DNA of 9,410 nucleotides, from contig WRNF01000042.1 in assembly GCA_009776715.1 (NCBI GenBank), forward strand, positions 1 through 9,410. The letters are read 5' to 3'. The notes under the pieces are model-generated. The model saw only the letters and a program-made list of their open reading frames with translations, had not been told where the DNA came from and did not search any database. Within the stretch, counting starts at the first letter, position 1. Each line of letters starts with the position of its first letter. This document shows, one piece after another, positions 1 to 6,368 of this stretch. Source of the stretch: Treponema sp. (lineage in GTDB: Bacteria > Spirochaetota > Spirochaetia > Treponematales > Breznakiellaceae). The position numbers and the translations under genes are program-made.

Positions 1-262
1 TCCTTTAATATTTAATTTCAATGGAGGCTCTTGCAAAACTTTGTTTTTGCAAGAGCTACCTTTAATCGCCAGAGATGCAACACTGAGGTATTTGCAAACA
101 ATGAATACCCAAAAGTGGGGAACTTGAGTGTCGGAGGTAAAAAAACCGTGCTTGCATGGTTTTTTTGACCTCTGACGAGCCTCACAGTAACATACTTCAG
201 GGTATTCATTGTTTGCCTTACAATAGTTTTGCAAGAGCCTCAATGAACTGAATATTAAAGGA
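1..262. repeat. Nested palindromic (MITE-like) element
   Basis: Three tiers of inverted repeat share one centre. The outer arms are 1-40 and 225-262, which match as reverse complements apart from a few differences and a 2-base length change near positions 13-24. The middle arms, 94-110 and 200-216, are a perfect 17-bp match (GCAAACAATGAATACCC and its complement). The inner arms, 130-147 and 158-176, form a hairpin with one wobble pair and one bulge, carrying seven A opposite seven T. An extra local hairpin, 28-39 with 45-56, reuses the GCTCTTGCAAAA end of the outer arm, so that 12-mer occurs three times. No credible protein is encoded. The form fits a non-autonomous terminal-inverted-repeat element or a structured RNA. 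The left edge coincides with the window edge, so the true boundary and any target duplication cannot be judged. Confidence 0.75.
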
Positions 263-277
263 CTCTAAAGTATTTAT

Positions 278-304
278 TATTTGCTATTTGCTATTTGCTA
301 TTTG
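278..304. repeat. TATTTGC heptamer tandem repeat, about 3.9 copies
   Basis: Three exact TATTTGC copies run from 278 to 298, followed by a partial fourth (TATTTG) ending at 304. The array covers the last codons and the stop codon (284-286) of the minus-strand DeoR-type gene. The last residues of that protein (roughly IANSK) are therefore repeat-encoded. Seven is not a multiple of three, so a change in copy number would alter the C-terminal tail and the stop used. Confidence 0.85.
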
Positions 305-1057
305 TTCAGGTACCTTATGTATGGAAATATTATTTTCCAGTAGATGCTTTTCAATATCGGCAGGGATTCTCTCGTCAGTGAAAACACTGTTTACTTTGTT
401 AAAAGGCATCACTCCAAGCACGCCTTGACGTGAAAATTTATCAGCATCAGTCAAGACAATTACTTTATGTGCATTTTCTGCCATATCAACTATTGTCTGC
501 GATCGCAGGTGGTCTTTCCCGGTAAAACCAAAATCCGGAAGATACCCGTCTGTTCCAATAAAAAATTTTTCTGAAAAGAAAATTTCTGTGCATTTCCGTG
601 TCATAGGCCCCACCAAGACCTGAGATTCAGGCTGATAGTATCCGCCCAGCAATATTATTCTTGTCCGTGAAGCATGGCGGATATAATTAGCAATAAAAAC
701 TGAATTAGTAATAATTGTTATATCTTTTTTTGCATTGGCCAGTTCTTCAGCCAGAAGGGTGCAGCATGAACCGGATTCAATCATAACCGTTTCGCCTTCA
801 TCAACATTTGCAGCGGCCGCCTGTGCAATCCTTCGCTTAATGTCATAATTATGCGCAATTCGCCTGCCAACATCATCTGTATGGCTCATACAGGCATAGC
901 CGTGTTCTCTTTTGATTAAGCCGCGTTCTTCCAAAGTGTCCAGGTCTTTACGTATTGTAACCTGAGAAACCCCCATCATCTCGGCTAAAGATATTACATT
1001 ACACCGATCATTTTTAGATACCATTTGTAAAATTTTTGTTTGTCTGTTTGTCATCAT
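284..1057 (-). CDS. DeoR/GlpR-family transcriptional regulator
   Basis: This 257-residue protein has the usual DeoR-family length and layout. A winged helix-turn-helix lies at about residues 4-57, with the recognition segment VSQVTIRKDLDTLEE at 30-44, followed by a wing ending REHGYA where the family usually has RxHGGA. The C-terminal sensor domain of the phosphosugar-binding type spans about 73-235: ESGSCCTLLAEEL at 94-106, ITNS at 116-119, LLGG at 136-139, FIGTDGY at 166-172 and LTDADKF at 202-208. Family members usually repress sugar or polyol catabolic genes and release DNA on binding a phosphorylated intermediate; the ligand here cannot be read from sequence. The start at 1057 is preferred because AAGGAG lies 7 bases upstream (1065-1070) and the protein then begins like its family. 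An in-frame upstream ATG at 1153 would add an unlikely 32-residue tail. No sugar operon adjoins it in the window, so its targets are unknown. Confidence 0.9.
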   Translation of the reverse strand: MMTNRQTKILQMVSKNDRCNVISLAEMMGVSQVTIRKDLDTLEERGLIKREHGYACMSHTDDVGRRIAHNYDIKRRIAQAAAANVDEGETVMIESGSCCTLLAEELANAKKDITIITNSVFIANYIRHASRTRIILLGGYYQPESQVLVGPMTRKCTEIFFSEKFFIGTDGYLPDFGFTGKDHLRSQTIVDMAENAHKVIVLTDADKFSRQGVLGVMPFNKVNSVFTDERIPADIEKHLLENNISIHKVPEQIANSK

Positions 1058-1197
1058 TTTCTTACTCCTTGATGCTTCAATAAAATTTAGTTCTTGAAAA
1101 AGCTTTCTCAGGTTTATGGTCATTTCTATAATTAACCTGCGCCAAAGATTCATAGAATCTTCGATTCACAGTTATATGAAAAGACTACCATATTAAA

Positions 1198-1225
1198 AAA
1201 ATACTAAATTTACTAAAATAGTCAA
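1198..1225 (-). promoter_or_regulatory. Candidate promoter of the DeoR-type gene
   Basis: Read on the minus strand, TTGACT (1220-1225) is followed after 16 bases by TATTTT (1198-1203). The -35 matches five of six consensus bases and the -10 is weaker. The transcript would start near 1191, giving a leader of about 130 bases before the start at 1057. The surrounding DNA is very AT-rich, so other -10 choices are possible. Confidence 0.4.
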
Positions 1226-1274
1226 GAAAAATCGTTAAGATTATATAAAAAAAATTAATTTGTTATAGGGGATG

Positions 1275-1296
1275 CACTCCTTCAATTGAAGAAGTG
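1275..1296. promoter_or_regulatory. 22-bp palindrome with TTCAATTGAA core (site 1)
   Basis: CACTCCTTCAATTGAAGAAGTG is symmetrical apart from one mismatched pair (the C at 1279 opposite the A at 1292). Its perfect 10-bp core TTCAATTGAA (1281-1290) recurs at 1318-1327. Dyad symmetry of this length suits a dimeric repressor. The site lies upstream of the candidate DeoR promoter, so autoregulation by the neighbouring regulator is the simplest guess, though unproven. Confidence 0.5.
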
Positions 1297-1311
1297 TAGA
1301 TTAGTAATATT

Positions 1312-1333
1312 AATTATTTCAATTGAAATAATT
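1312..1333. promoter_or_regulatory. 22-bp perfect palindrome with TTCAATTGAA core (site 2)
   Basis: All 11 base pairs are symmetrical: AATTATTTCAA followed by its exact complement. The core TTCAATTGAA (1318-1327) matches site 1, and the two centres are 37 bp apart, close to 3.5 helical turns. The outer bases differ between sites, so only the core is shared. AT-rich DNA yields chance palindromes, but a repeated identical 10-bp core inside two 22-bp dyads is less easily explained that way. Confidence 0.5.
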
Positions 1334-1584
1334 TTAGTGTTGTAATTTTTTCGTTCTCCTAACCGAACTCTGAATTAATTAAAAAAATAAAAATTTAATC
1401 CTGTAACGAAAAACAGCAAGACTTTAAATTTTCTATTTTTTTTGAATAATATTTTATACAAAAGATATTATTCTTCTTGGTTAATGTACCGAGAGAAGAT
1501 TTTTAATGCCATTAAGATAATTATATACGTTATTCAAACAGCATCTTGTTACGCACACGCTGAACTTGCACTTTTAGACAATGG

Positions 1585-1613
1585 CTTTGTGTCTTTGCGC
1601 TTCCTGTGTGAGT
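1585..1613. repeat. Short GTG-rich repeat patch
   Basis: Degenerate units CTTTGTGT, CTTTGCGC and TTCCTGTG follow each other directly. They resemble in style the TCYGTG units near the right end of the window. The patch is too short and degenerate for certainty, and no function is assigned. Confidence 0.3.
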
Positions 1614-1660
1614 CATTTTACAAAAATAGTTTTTGCTAAAGCATAAATGCTCAGCATCTC

Positions 1661-1687
1661 TTGACTTATTTTGCTTTAAATTATAAG
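1661..1687 (+). promoter_or_regulatory. Candidate promoter of the nfeD operon
   Basis: TTGACT (1661-1666) and TATAAG (1682-1687) are separated by 15 bases, slightly short of the preferred 16-18. Transcription would begin around 1693-1696, at or just before the ATG of nfeD at 1696. The message would therefore be leaderless or nearly so, which agrees with the missing ribosome-binding site. Confidence 0.5.
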
Positions 1688-1695
1688 ATTTTAAT

Positions 1696-2154
1696 ATGCA
1701 GTCCTTTTTAGATGACATTCCAATCCAGTGGATTTGGGCGGCTTTAGTAATTATTTTTGGCCTTATCGAGGCATTCACCTTTAACCTTACCACGGTCTGG
1801 TTCGGCATTGCTGCGTTAATTGTTGTTCTGCTGTCTTTTTTTAATATCCCAGTTTCAATACAGGTTGTTGTTTTTTTTACCGTTTCTGCCCTGCTGTTAA
1901 TTTTTACCCGTCCGCTTGCGGTAAAAAAAATTAAAAACGGAAAATCAAAGACAAATGTAGACAGTCTGCTGGGAAAAAACGTATTGATTTTAAAAAAAGC
2001 TGATGAATTTGAGACAGGCGAGGCAAAAATTAACGGATTAATCTGGAATGTTAAATCCGAAAATAATGTAACAATCCCGGAAGGGACAAAATGTGAAATA
2101 ATAAGGGTCGAAGGAGTGCATTTAATTGTTCGGCCATTGGAGGAGACGGAATGA
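1696..2154 (+). CDS. nfeD: NfeD-family membrane protein, partner of SPFH protein
   Basis: This 152-residue protein has the short NfeD (YbbK-like) architecture. Three hydrophobic segments lie at about residues 12-28, 32-50 and 53-71, and a small beta-rich OB-fold domain follows at about 88-148 (LLGKNVLILK, GLIWNVK, CEIIRVEGVHLIVRP). It lacks the N-terminal ClpP-like protease domain of long NfeD proteins. Family members sit next to SPFH proteins and are thought to work with them in the membrane; that pairing is present here, with a 4-base ATGA overlap. The ATG at 1696 is the only usual start: an in-frame TAA lies at 1684-1686, and no other ATG, GTG or TTG occurs before the membrane segments. 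No Shine-Dalgarno sequence precedes it, suggesting leaderless translation. The biochemical role of the family is poorly defined. Confidence 0.9.
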   Translation: MQSFLDDIPIQWIWAALVIIFGLIEAFTFNLTTVWFGIAALIVVLLSFFNIPVSIQVVVFFTVSALLLIFTRPLAVKKIKNGKSKTNVDSLLGKNVLILKKADEFETGEAKINGLIWNVKSENNVTIPEGTKCEIIRVEGVHLIVRPLEETE

Positions 2155-3077
2155 GTACGGAGATGTATGTATTTATTGCTTTGGGAGCATTTATTTTTTT
2201 GCTGATAATAAGCAATATCAGAATTGTTTCGCAGTCAAATGCTTTTGTTATTGAGCGTTTAGGCGCTTATAACTCAACGTGGAGCGTAGGTTTTCATGTA
2301 AAAATTCCCTTTATAGACCGAATTGCAGGCAGGGTTTCGCTGAAAGAGCAGGTGGCTGATTTTGCTCCGCAGCCGGTAATTACCAAGGATAATGTCACCA
2401 TGATGATAGACACGGTAATTTATTTGCAGATAACCGATCCAAAGCTGTTCACTTATGGCGTAATTAATCCCATGAGCGCTATTGAAAACCTTACCAGCAC
2501 CACTCTGCGGAATATTATCGGCGAGCTGGAACTGGACGAAACGCTTACCAGCAGGGACATGATCAACAACCGCATGCGCATAGTGCTTGACGAAGCCACC
2601 GATCCCTGGGGCATAAAAGTAAACCGTGTCGAGGTTAAGAATATCGCCCCGCCCAGAAGCATACAGGAAGCAATGGAAAAGCAGATGAGGGCCGAACGGG
2701 AACGCCGCGAATCGATACTTAGGGCCGAAGGCGAAAAGCAGTCGGCAATTTTAGTTGCCGAGGGGCAAAAAGCTTCTGCAATTCTTAAAGCCGAGGCGGA
2801 TAAAGCTGCAAAGATACTTCAAGCCGAAGCTGCAAAAGAAGCCGCCATTCGCGAAGCGGAAGGCCAGGCGCAGGCAATTCTAAATATACAGCAAGCAACC
2901 GCCGACGGCCTAAACATGATCAAAGCGGTAAAAGCTGATGAAGCCATTATTAAGCTGAAAAGCCTGGAAGCCCTGCAAAAAGTAGCCGAAGGCCAAGCCA
3001 CCAAGATTATCATCCCCTCGGACATTCAAAATCTTGCCGGCCTGGTTACAAGCGTTGCAGAATTAGCTAAAAAGTAG
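2151..3077 (+). CDS. qmcA: SPFH/stomatin-like membrane protein (QmcA/paraslipin type)
   Basis: This 308-residue protein matches the prokaryotic paraslipin/QmcA pattern in length and order. A single N-terminal membrane helix lies at about residues 5-22, followed by the SPFH domain at about 25-190 (VIERLGAY at 33-40, GFHVKIPFID at 47-56, VKNIAPP at 162-168). A long helical segment follows, containing six 11-residue AE-starting repeats (181-246). The C-terminal motif TKIIIPSDIQNLAGLV (284-299) is typical of paraslipins. These proteins form large ring or cage assemblies in the membrane and affect membrane-protein quality control, often with FtsH-like proteases; no such protease is in this window. 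The start has a strong GGAGGAG site at 2139-2145 and overlaps the end of nfeD, so the two are probably co-transcribed and translationally coupled. Confidence 0.93.
   Translation: MSTEMYVFIALGAFIFLLIISNIRIVSQSNAFVIERLGAYNSTWSVGFHVKIPFIDRIAGRVSLKEQVADFAPQPVITKDNVTMMIDTVIYLQITDPKLFTYGVINPMSAIENLTSTTLRNIIGELELDETLTSRDMINNRMRIVLDEATDPWGIKVNRVEVKNIAPPRSIQEAMEKQMRAERERRESILRAEGEKQSAILVAEGQKASAILKAEADKAAKILQAEAAKEAAIREAEGQAQAILNIQQATADGLNMIKAVKADEAIIKLKSLEALQKVAEGQATKIIIPSDIQNLAGLVTSVAELAKK
2691..2888 (+). repeat. Six in-frame hendecad repeats in SPFH gene
   Basis: Residues 181-246 of the SPFH protein divide into six 11-residue units, each starting AE: AERERRESILR, AEGEKQSAILV, AEGQKASAILK, AEADKAAKILQ, AEAAKEAAIRE and AEGQAQAILNI. 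The 33-base DNA period has diverged in sequence, so selection at protein level, rather than recent duplication, probably maintains it. Eleven-residue periodicity predicts a straight or slightly right-handed coiled coil. Confidence 0.85.
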
Positions 3078-3079
3078 AT

Positions 3080-3236
3080 GGGAACCTCTAAAACCCAATT
3101 GGGGTTTTTAGAAGTTCCAGAGAGAAAATTGCCAACTCATTGCTACATAAAGAATTACGTCAAAGCGATTTTCTCCATAGGGAAAGAAAACGACAGCTAA
3201 AGTTGCTTCTAAAAACTGAAGTTTTTAGAAGTTCCC
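3080..3236. repeat. Small hairpin repeat element
   Basis: Two hairpins bound the element. The left one pairs 3081-3097 with 3101-3118 around an AATT loop; the right one pairs 3206-3216 with 3221-3231 around TGAA. Both contain the 15-mer GTTTTTAGAAGTTCC (3104-3118 and 3221-3235). The left end GGGAACCTCTAAAAC can also pair with the right end GTTTTTAGAAGTTCCC, so the ends act as imperfect terminal inverted repeats. A third internal stem joins 3122-3131 with 3166-3175. It encodes no convincing protein. The plan, with outer ends reused in local hairpins, resembles the element at 1-262. Confidence 0.6.
3081..3118 (+). terminator. Hairpin just after the SPFH stop, possible terminator
   Basis: The stem GGAACCTCTAAAA(C) pairs with GTTTTTAGAAGTTCC around a short loop, starting 3 bases after the SPFH stop codon. 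It is strong, but no T-run follows it (AGAGAGAAAATT), so it is not a standard intrinsic terminator. It may mainly stabilise the 3' end or simply be the left end of the repeat element. Confidence 0.35.
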
Positions 3237-3241
3237 AGATA

Positions 3242-3270
3242 TTGCTTATTTTCTGCAATTACTGTAAAAT
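3242..3270 (+). promoter_or_regulatory. Candidate promoter of the thi operon
   Basis: TTGCTT (3242-3247) and TAAAAT (3265-3270) are separated by 17 bases. The -10 matches five of six consensus bases; the -35 matches only its TTG. It would give a leader of about 135 bases before thiD, without a visible riboswitch. Confidence 0.3.
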
Positions 3271-3410
3271 TATTTCGTTCGGAATAAAAAACTGGAAGGA
3301 AGGGATCCTATTAGTAATTTATGTAAATTTAAAAGCATGATCATTTTTTGTCGATTATCGTAAAATTCCTTGTTTTTTTTGATGTTTATTTTATTTCTTA
3401 TGGAGGAAAA

Positions 3411-4223
3411 ATGAAAACAGCACTTAGTATTGCCGGTTCCGATTGTTCCGGCGGAGCTGGCCTTCAGGCCGATATTAAAACATTTTCTGCACACGGGGTC
3501 TATGGAATGACGGTTGTTACATCCGTGGTTGCTGAAAACACTGTTCGGGTAATTAAATATCAGGATATTTCCCCTGACATTATTAAAATGCAAATGGATG
3601 CTGTGTTCGAAGATATTGTTCCCGATGCGGTAAAAATTGGAATGCTTTCATGCAGCGAGGCCATGAAAGCTGTTGCAGAAAAATTAAAAGAATGGAAGCC
3701 GCTTAATGTAGTTATAGATCCGGTGATGTATGCAAAAAACGGCTCTGCATTAATGAATCCTTCTGCTGTCAATACCTTAATCTCGGAAATTGTGCCCCTG
3801 GCGGATATTTTAACGCCTAACATTCTCGAAGCCGAAAAAATTACAGAAATGAAGATTAAATCGCTTGATGCCATGAAAGAAGCGGCAAAATATATTTATG
3901 CATTGGGATGCCGCGCTGTAATAATAAAAGGCGGGCACAGCGATGGCGATGCTGTCGATATTTTATTTGACGGCAATAAATTTTTTGAATTTTCCGCTCC
4001 GCGCATTGACACAAAGCACACTCACGGCACAGGATGTACTTTTTCATCGGCAATAACTTCAAACATTGCTTTGGGGCAAAATATTGAAACTGCGGTAAAA
4101 AATGCAAAGGATTATATTAACAATGCAATAACCTTTGCGCCAAATCTGGGGAAAGGGAACGGCCCTACACAGCATTTTTTCGCAATGTTTAACAATAATG
4201 CAACGGAGGAAGAAAATGCCTAA
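3411..4223 (+). CDS. thiD: Hydroxymethylpyrimidine (phosphate) kinase ThiD
   Basis: ThiD is a cytoplasmic ribokinase-fold enzyme that phosphorylates 4-amino-5-hydroxymethyl-2-methylpyrimidine (HMP), and then HMP phosphate, to the pyrophosphate used by ThiE. The 270 residues match the family length. Visible signatures are AGSDCSGGAGLQADIKT (8-24), the IDPVM strand (102-106), TPN at 135-137, KGGH (173-176), the anion-hole loop HGTGCTFSSAI (205-215) with catalytic Cys209, and the C-terminal GKGNGPTQHFF (247-257). The start at 3411 is chosen because GGAGG lies 4 bases upstream and the protein then opens directly with the first beta strand; a TTG at 3348 would add an unsupported 21-residue extension. 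It is first in an overlapping four-gene operon and overlaps thiM by 8 bases. Because no pyrimidine synthase thiC is nearby, a salvage role is inferred. Confidence 0.95.
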   Translation: MKTALSIAGSDCSGGAGLQADIKTFSAHGVYGMTVVTSVVAENTVRVIKYQDISPDIIKMQMDAVFEDIVPDAVKIGMLSCSEAMKAVAEKLKEWKPLNVVIDPVMYAKNGSALMNPSAVNTLISEIVPLADILTPNILEAEKITEMKIKSLDAMKEAAKYIYALGCRAVIIKGGHSDGDAVDILFDGNKFFEFSAPRIDTKHTHGTGCTFSSAITSNIALGQNIETAVKNAKDYINNAITFAPNLGKGNGPTQHFFAMFNNNATEEENA

Positions 4224-5034
4224 CAGATACTCTGCTTTGCTAAACAAAGTAAGGGAGCATAAGCCTTTGGTGCATCACATAACAAATTATGTAACTGTTA
4301 ATGATTGTGCCAACATCACTCTTGGCATTGGCGCATCTCCGGTAATGGCCGATGACTTAGGCGAAGCGGCGGATATTGCCGCTATTTCTAACGCTGTTGT
4401 TTTAAATATAGGAACACTCAATGAACGTACTATTGCTTCGATGATTGCCGCAGGGAAATCAGCTAACGCAAAAGGAATTCCTGTAGTGTTTGATCCAGTG
4501 GGAGCCGGGGCTTCAAAATTACGCAACGATACCGCAAAGCGAATAATGAATGAAGTAAAAATAGCCGTTCTTCGCGGGAACATTAGCGAAATAAAGTGCA
4601 TCGCAGGGATGCAATCGGAAACCAAAGGCGTGGATGCATCGGAAAATGACATTGCCTGCAAAATCGATGCAGGCCAAATAGCAAAAAAAACAGCCCTTAA
4701 CCTCGGCTGCATTGTTGTGATAAGCGGAGCAGTGGATACGGTATCTGACGGAGAAAAAATTGTTTATATTGAGAACGGCTGCCCCTTGCTGGGAAATATA
4801 ACCGGATCCGGCTGCATATGTTCGTCGCTTATCGGCTCTTTCTGCGGCATTTCTGCGAATGACCTTTTTGCAGCGGCAGTAGCTGCAATGATCTGCATGG
4901 GCATTGCCGGAGAATTAGCTTTTGAAAATGCAGGCCGGAAAGGAAACGGAAGCTTTCGCATTGCGCTTCACGATGCCATAAGCACAATGAATACGGAAAT
5001 TTTTGAAAAAAAAGCAAAATTCCATGAAGCCTGA
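4216..5034 (+). CDS. thiM: Hydroxyethylthiazole kinase ThiM
   Basis: ThiM phosphorylates salvaged 4-methyl-5-(2-hydroxyethyl)thiazole with ATP, giving the thiazole phosphate that ThiE condenses with HMP pyrophosphate. The 272-residue protein has the expected family length. Key features are HHITNYVTVNDCANITL (20-36), ASPVMADD near the substrate site (40-47), VFDPVGAGAS (91-100), RGNISEI (120-126) and the anion-hole loop ITGSGC ending in catalytic Cys200. The start at 4216 overlaps the thiD stop by 8 bases and has GGAGGAAG (4205-4212) close upstream; the reading frame is open further upstream but lies inside thiD. ThiM is itself a marker of thiazole salvage, which agrees with the absence of thiG or thiS here. 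Translational coupling to thiD is likely. Confidence 0.95.
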   Translation: MPNRYSALLNKVREHKPLVHHITNYVTVNDCANITLGIGASPVMADDLGEAADIAAISNAVVLNIGTLNERTIASMIAAGKSANAKGIPVVFDPVGAGASKLRNDTAKRIMNEVKIAVLRGNISEIKCIAGMQSETKGVDASENDIACKIDAGQIAKKTALNLGCIVVISGAVDTVSDGEKIVYIENGCPLLGNITGSGCICSSLIGSFCGISANDLFAAAVAAMICMGIAGELAFENAGRKGNGSFRIALHDAISTMNTEIFEKKAKFHEA

Positions 5035-5680
5035 AATTGACTATTCTTTATACTTGGTAACAGACAGTGGGCTTATGGTGCATAACAGCATTGAAGAATG
5101 TGTGGAACAGGCGGTTCAGGGCGGCTGCACCGTTGTGCAATTGCGTGAAAAACAAATGCCTTCACGGGAATTTTACGAAACAGCGTTACGCGTTAAAAAA
5201 ATAACAGATCATTACGGAACACCGCTAATAATTAATGACAGGGCAGACATTGCCCTGGCAGTAAATGCGGACGGCTTACATATTGGGCAGGAAGATTTGC
5301 CTTTCCATGCGGCACGTCATATAATTGGAAACGGTAAAATTATCGGCGTTTCGGTAAGCAATTTATCCCAAGCCATGGAAGCTGTGGAAATGGGCGCAGA
5401 TTATTTAGGCGTTGGCGCCATGTTCGCAACCGGCACAAAAACGGATGCGCACCTTACCAGCATGGATGAGCTTAAACAGATTTGCACAACAGTTAAAGTT
5501 CCGGTTGTGGTAATTGGCGGAATAAATGAAAACACTGTCCCCCTTTTCAAAGAAACAGGAATTAGCGGAATAGCGGTTGTTTCCGCTGTCGTTGCGCAAA
5601 AAGATGCGGAGGGAGCAGCGCGGAAGCTTAAATCATTGTATAAAAATATTAGCGGACAACATGAAAGCATATCTTTTTGA
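5024..5680 (+). CDS. thiE: Thiamine phosphate synthase ThiE
   Basis: ThiE is a TIM-barrel enzyme joining HMP pyrophosphate and thiazole phosphate into thiamine monophosphate, with release of pyrophosphate. The 218-residue sequence shows YLVTDSG at 10-16, VVQLREK at 37-43, LIINDRADIA at 68-77, DGLHIGQEDL at 83-92, GVSVSN at 108-113, LGVGAMFATGTKTDA at 128-142, VVVIGGI at 161-167 and SGIAVVSAV at 181-189. The usual GVSTHS and GPIFPT motifs appear as variants but retain the core positions. The ATG at 5024 overlaps the thiM stop by 11 bases and has no clear Shine-Dalgarno sequence, so expression probably depends on ribosomes finishing thiM. Its own 3' end overlaps the HAD gene by 20 bases. Confidence 0.95.
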   Translation: MKPEIDYSLYLVTDSGLMVHNSIEECVEQAVQGGCTVVQLREKQMPSREFYETALRVKKITDHYGTPLIINDRADIALAVNADGLHIGQEDLPFHAARHIIGNGKIIGVSVSNLSQAMEAVEMGADYLGVGAMFATGTKTDAHLTSMDELKQICTTVKVPVVVIGGINENTVPLFKETGISGIAVVSAVVAQKDAEGAARKLKSLYKNISGQHESISF

Positions 5681-6299
5681 CCTTGACGGAACCCTGCTTG
5701 ATTCAATGGGTGTGTGGGATAAAGTTGATCTTGAATTTCTGGAAAGGCGGGGAATCCCGGTTCCCTTGGATTATGCGGAAACAATTCGCGCTATGAGTTT
5801 TCAGGAAACGGCCGAATATACCATTAAGCGCTTTAATCTGCCGGACAGCGCGGAAAATCTGAAAAGGGAATGGATTGAAATGGCAGCCTGTGCTTACAGC
5901 CATGTAGTGCCGATGAAACCTTATGCAAAAGAGTTTATTTTTTCACTGCATGAATGCGGGGCAAAAATAGCCGCTGTTACCAGCTTGTCTCCTGAATTGC
6001 ACGAACCGGCGCTTAAGCGGCATGGCATTTATCATTTGTTTCACGTAATTTGCACAACAGATGATGCAAGCTGCGGAAAATCATCCCCGGACATTTATCT
6101 TCTTGCAGCAAAAAAACTTGGCGTAAAACCTTGCGATTGCATTGTTTTTGAAGATATTCTTGTTGCAATAAGAAGCGCAAAAATGGCAGGCATGACCGTT
6201 TACGGAGTGTATGACAGTGCGTCAAAAAACGACTGGGAACAAATTAAAAAAACGGCGGATCGTGCAATCTTAGATTTTAAAGGCGCAGATATTTACTGA
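5661..6299 (+). CDS. HAD-superfamily phosphatase, candidate thiamine monophosphate phosphatase
   Basis: This 212-residue protein is a HAD hydrolase of the beta-phosphoglucomutase-like group with a helical cap. Motif I is FDLDGTLLDS (6-15) with nucleophile Asp7 and Asp9. Motif II is Thr107 in AAVTS. Motif III is Lys140 in CGKSSPDIYL, and motif IV is VFED (162-165). The loop after motif IV reads DILVAIRSAKMAGM rather than the commoner DSxxGIxAA. The start at 5661 places motif I at the N terminus as usual; it overlaps thiE by 20 bases and lacks a strong ribosome-binding site. Substrates of HAD enzymes cannot be read from motifs. The last place in a thiD-thiM-thiE operon suggests dephosphorylation of ThiE's product to thiamine for a pyrophosphokinase; HAD-type thiamine monophosphate phosphatases are known from plants (TH2). 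A general sugar-phosphate phosphatase remains possible. Confidence 0.85.
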   Translation: MKAYLFDLDGTLLDSMGVWDKVDLEFLERRGIPVPLDYAETIRAMSFQETAEYTIKRFNLPDSAENLKREWIEMAACAYSHVVPMKPYAKEFIFSLHECGAKIAAVTSLSPELHEPALKRHGIYHLFHVICTTDDASCGKSSPDIYLLAAKKLGVKPCDCIVFEDILVAIRSAKMAGMTVYGVYDSASKNDWEQIKKTADRAILDFKGADIY

Positions 6300-6325
6300 T
6301 GGCCTTCTCCAACGATGATAATTGC

Positions 6326-6350
6326 TAAGTTATGTTAGCTTACAGTTTTT
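6326..6350 (+). terminator. Weak intrinsic terminator after the thi operon
   Basis: TAAGTTA (6326-6332) pairs with TAGCTTA (6336-6342) around TGT, with one wobble pair, and is followed by CAGTTTTT. It lies in the 69-base gap between the convergent HAD and EEP genes. The adjacent palindrome TTTTTGCAAAAA (6346-6357) could serve the opposite strand. The low stem strength keeps confidence modest. Confidence 0.4.
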
Positions 6351-6368
6351 GCAAAAAAATTTCACATC

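Larger units (their letters stand above)
1058..1695. other. Divergent intergenic region, 638 bases
   Basis: This AT-rich gap separates the minus-strand regulator from the plus-strand nfeD operon. It contains the regulator's ribosome-binding site and probable promoter, two related palindromes near 1275-1333, a short GTG-rich repeat patch near 1585-1613 and the nfeD promoter next to its start. A 65-codon reading frame with a TTG start (1442-1639) has no ribosome-binding site and low-complexity content, and I do not accept it as a gene. No tRNA-like or riboswitch-like fold was recognised. Confidence 0.6.
3078..3410. other. Intergenic region between SPFH gene and thiD
   Basis: The first half is the hairpin element ending near 3236. 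The rest is AT-rich leader DNA of the thi operon with a weak promoter candidate at 3242-3270 and the thiD ribosome-binding site at 3402-3406. I looked for the conserved pieces of a TPP riboswitch (the CUGAGA segment and its partner) and found none. A 66-codon frame at 3140-3340 overlaps the hairpins and is not accepted as a gene. Confidence 0.55.
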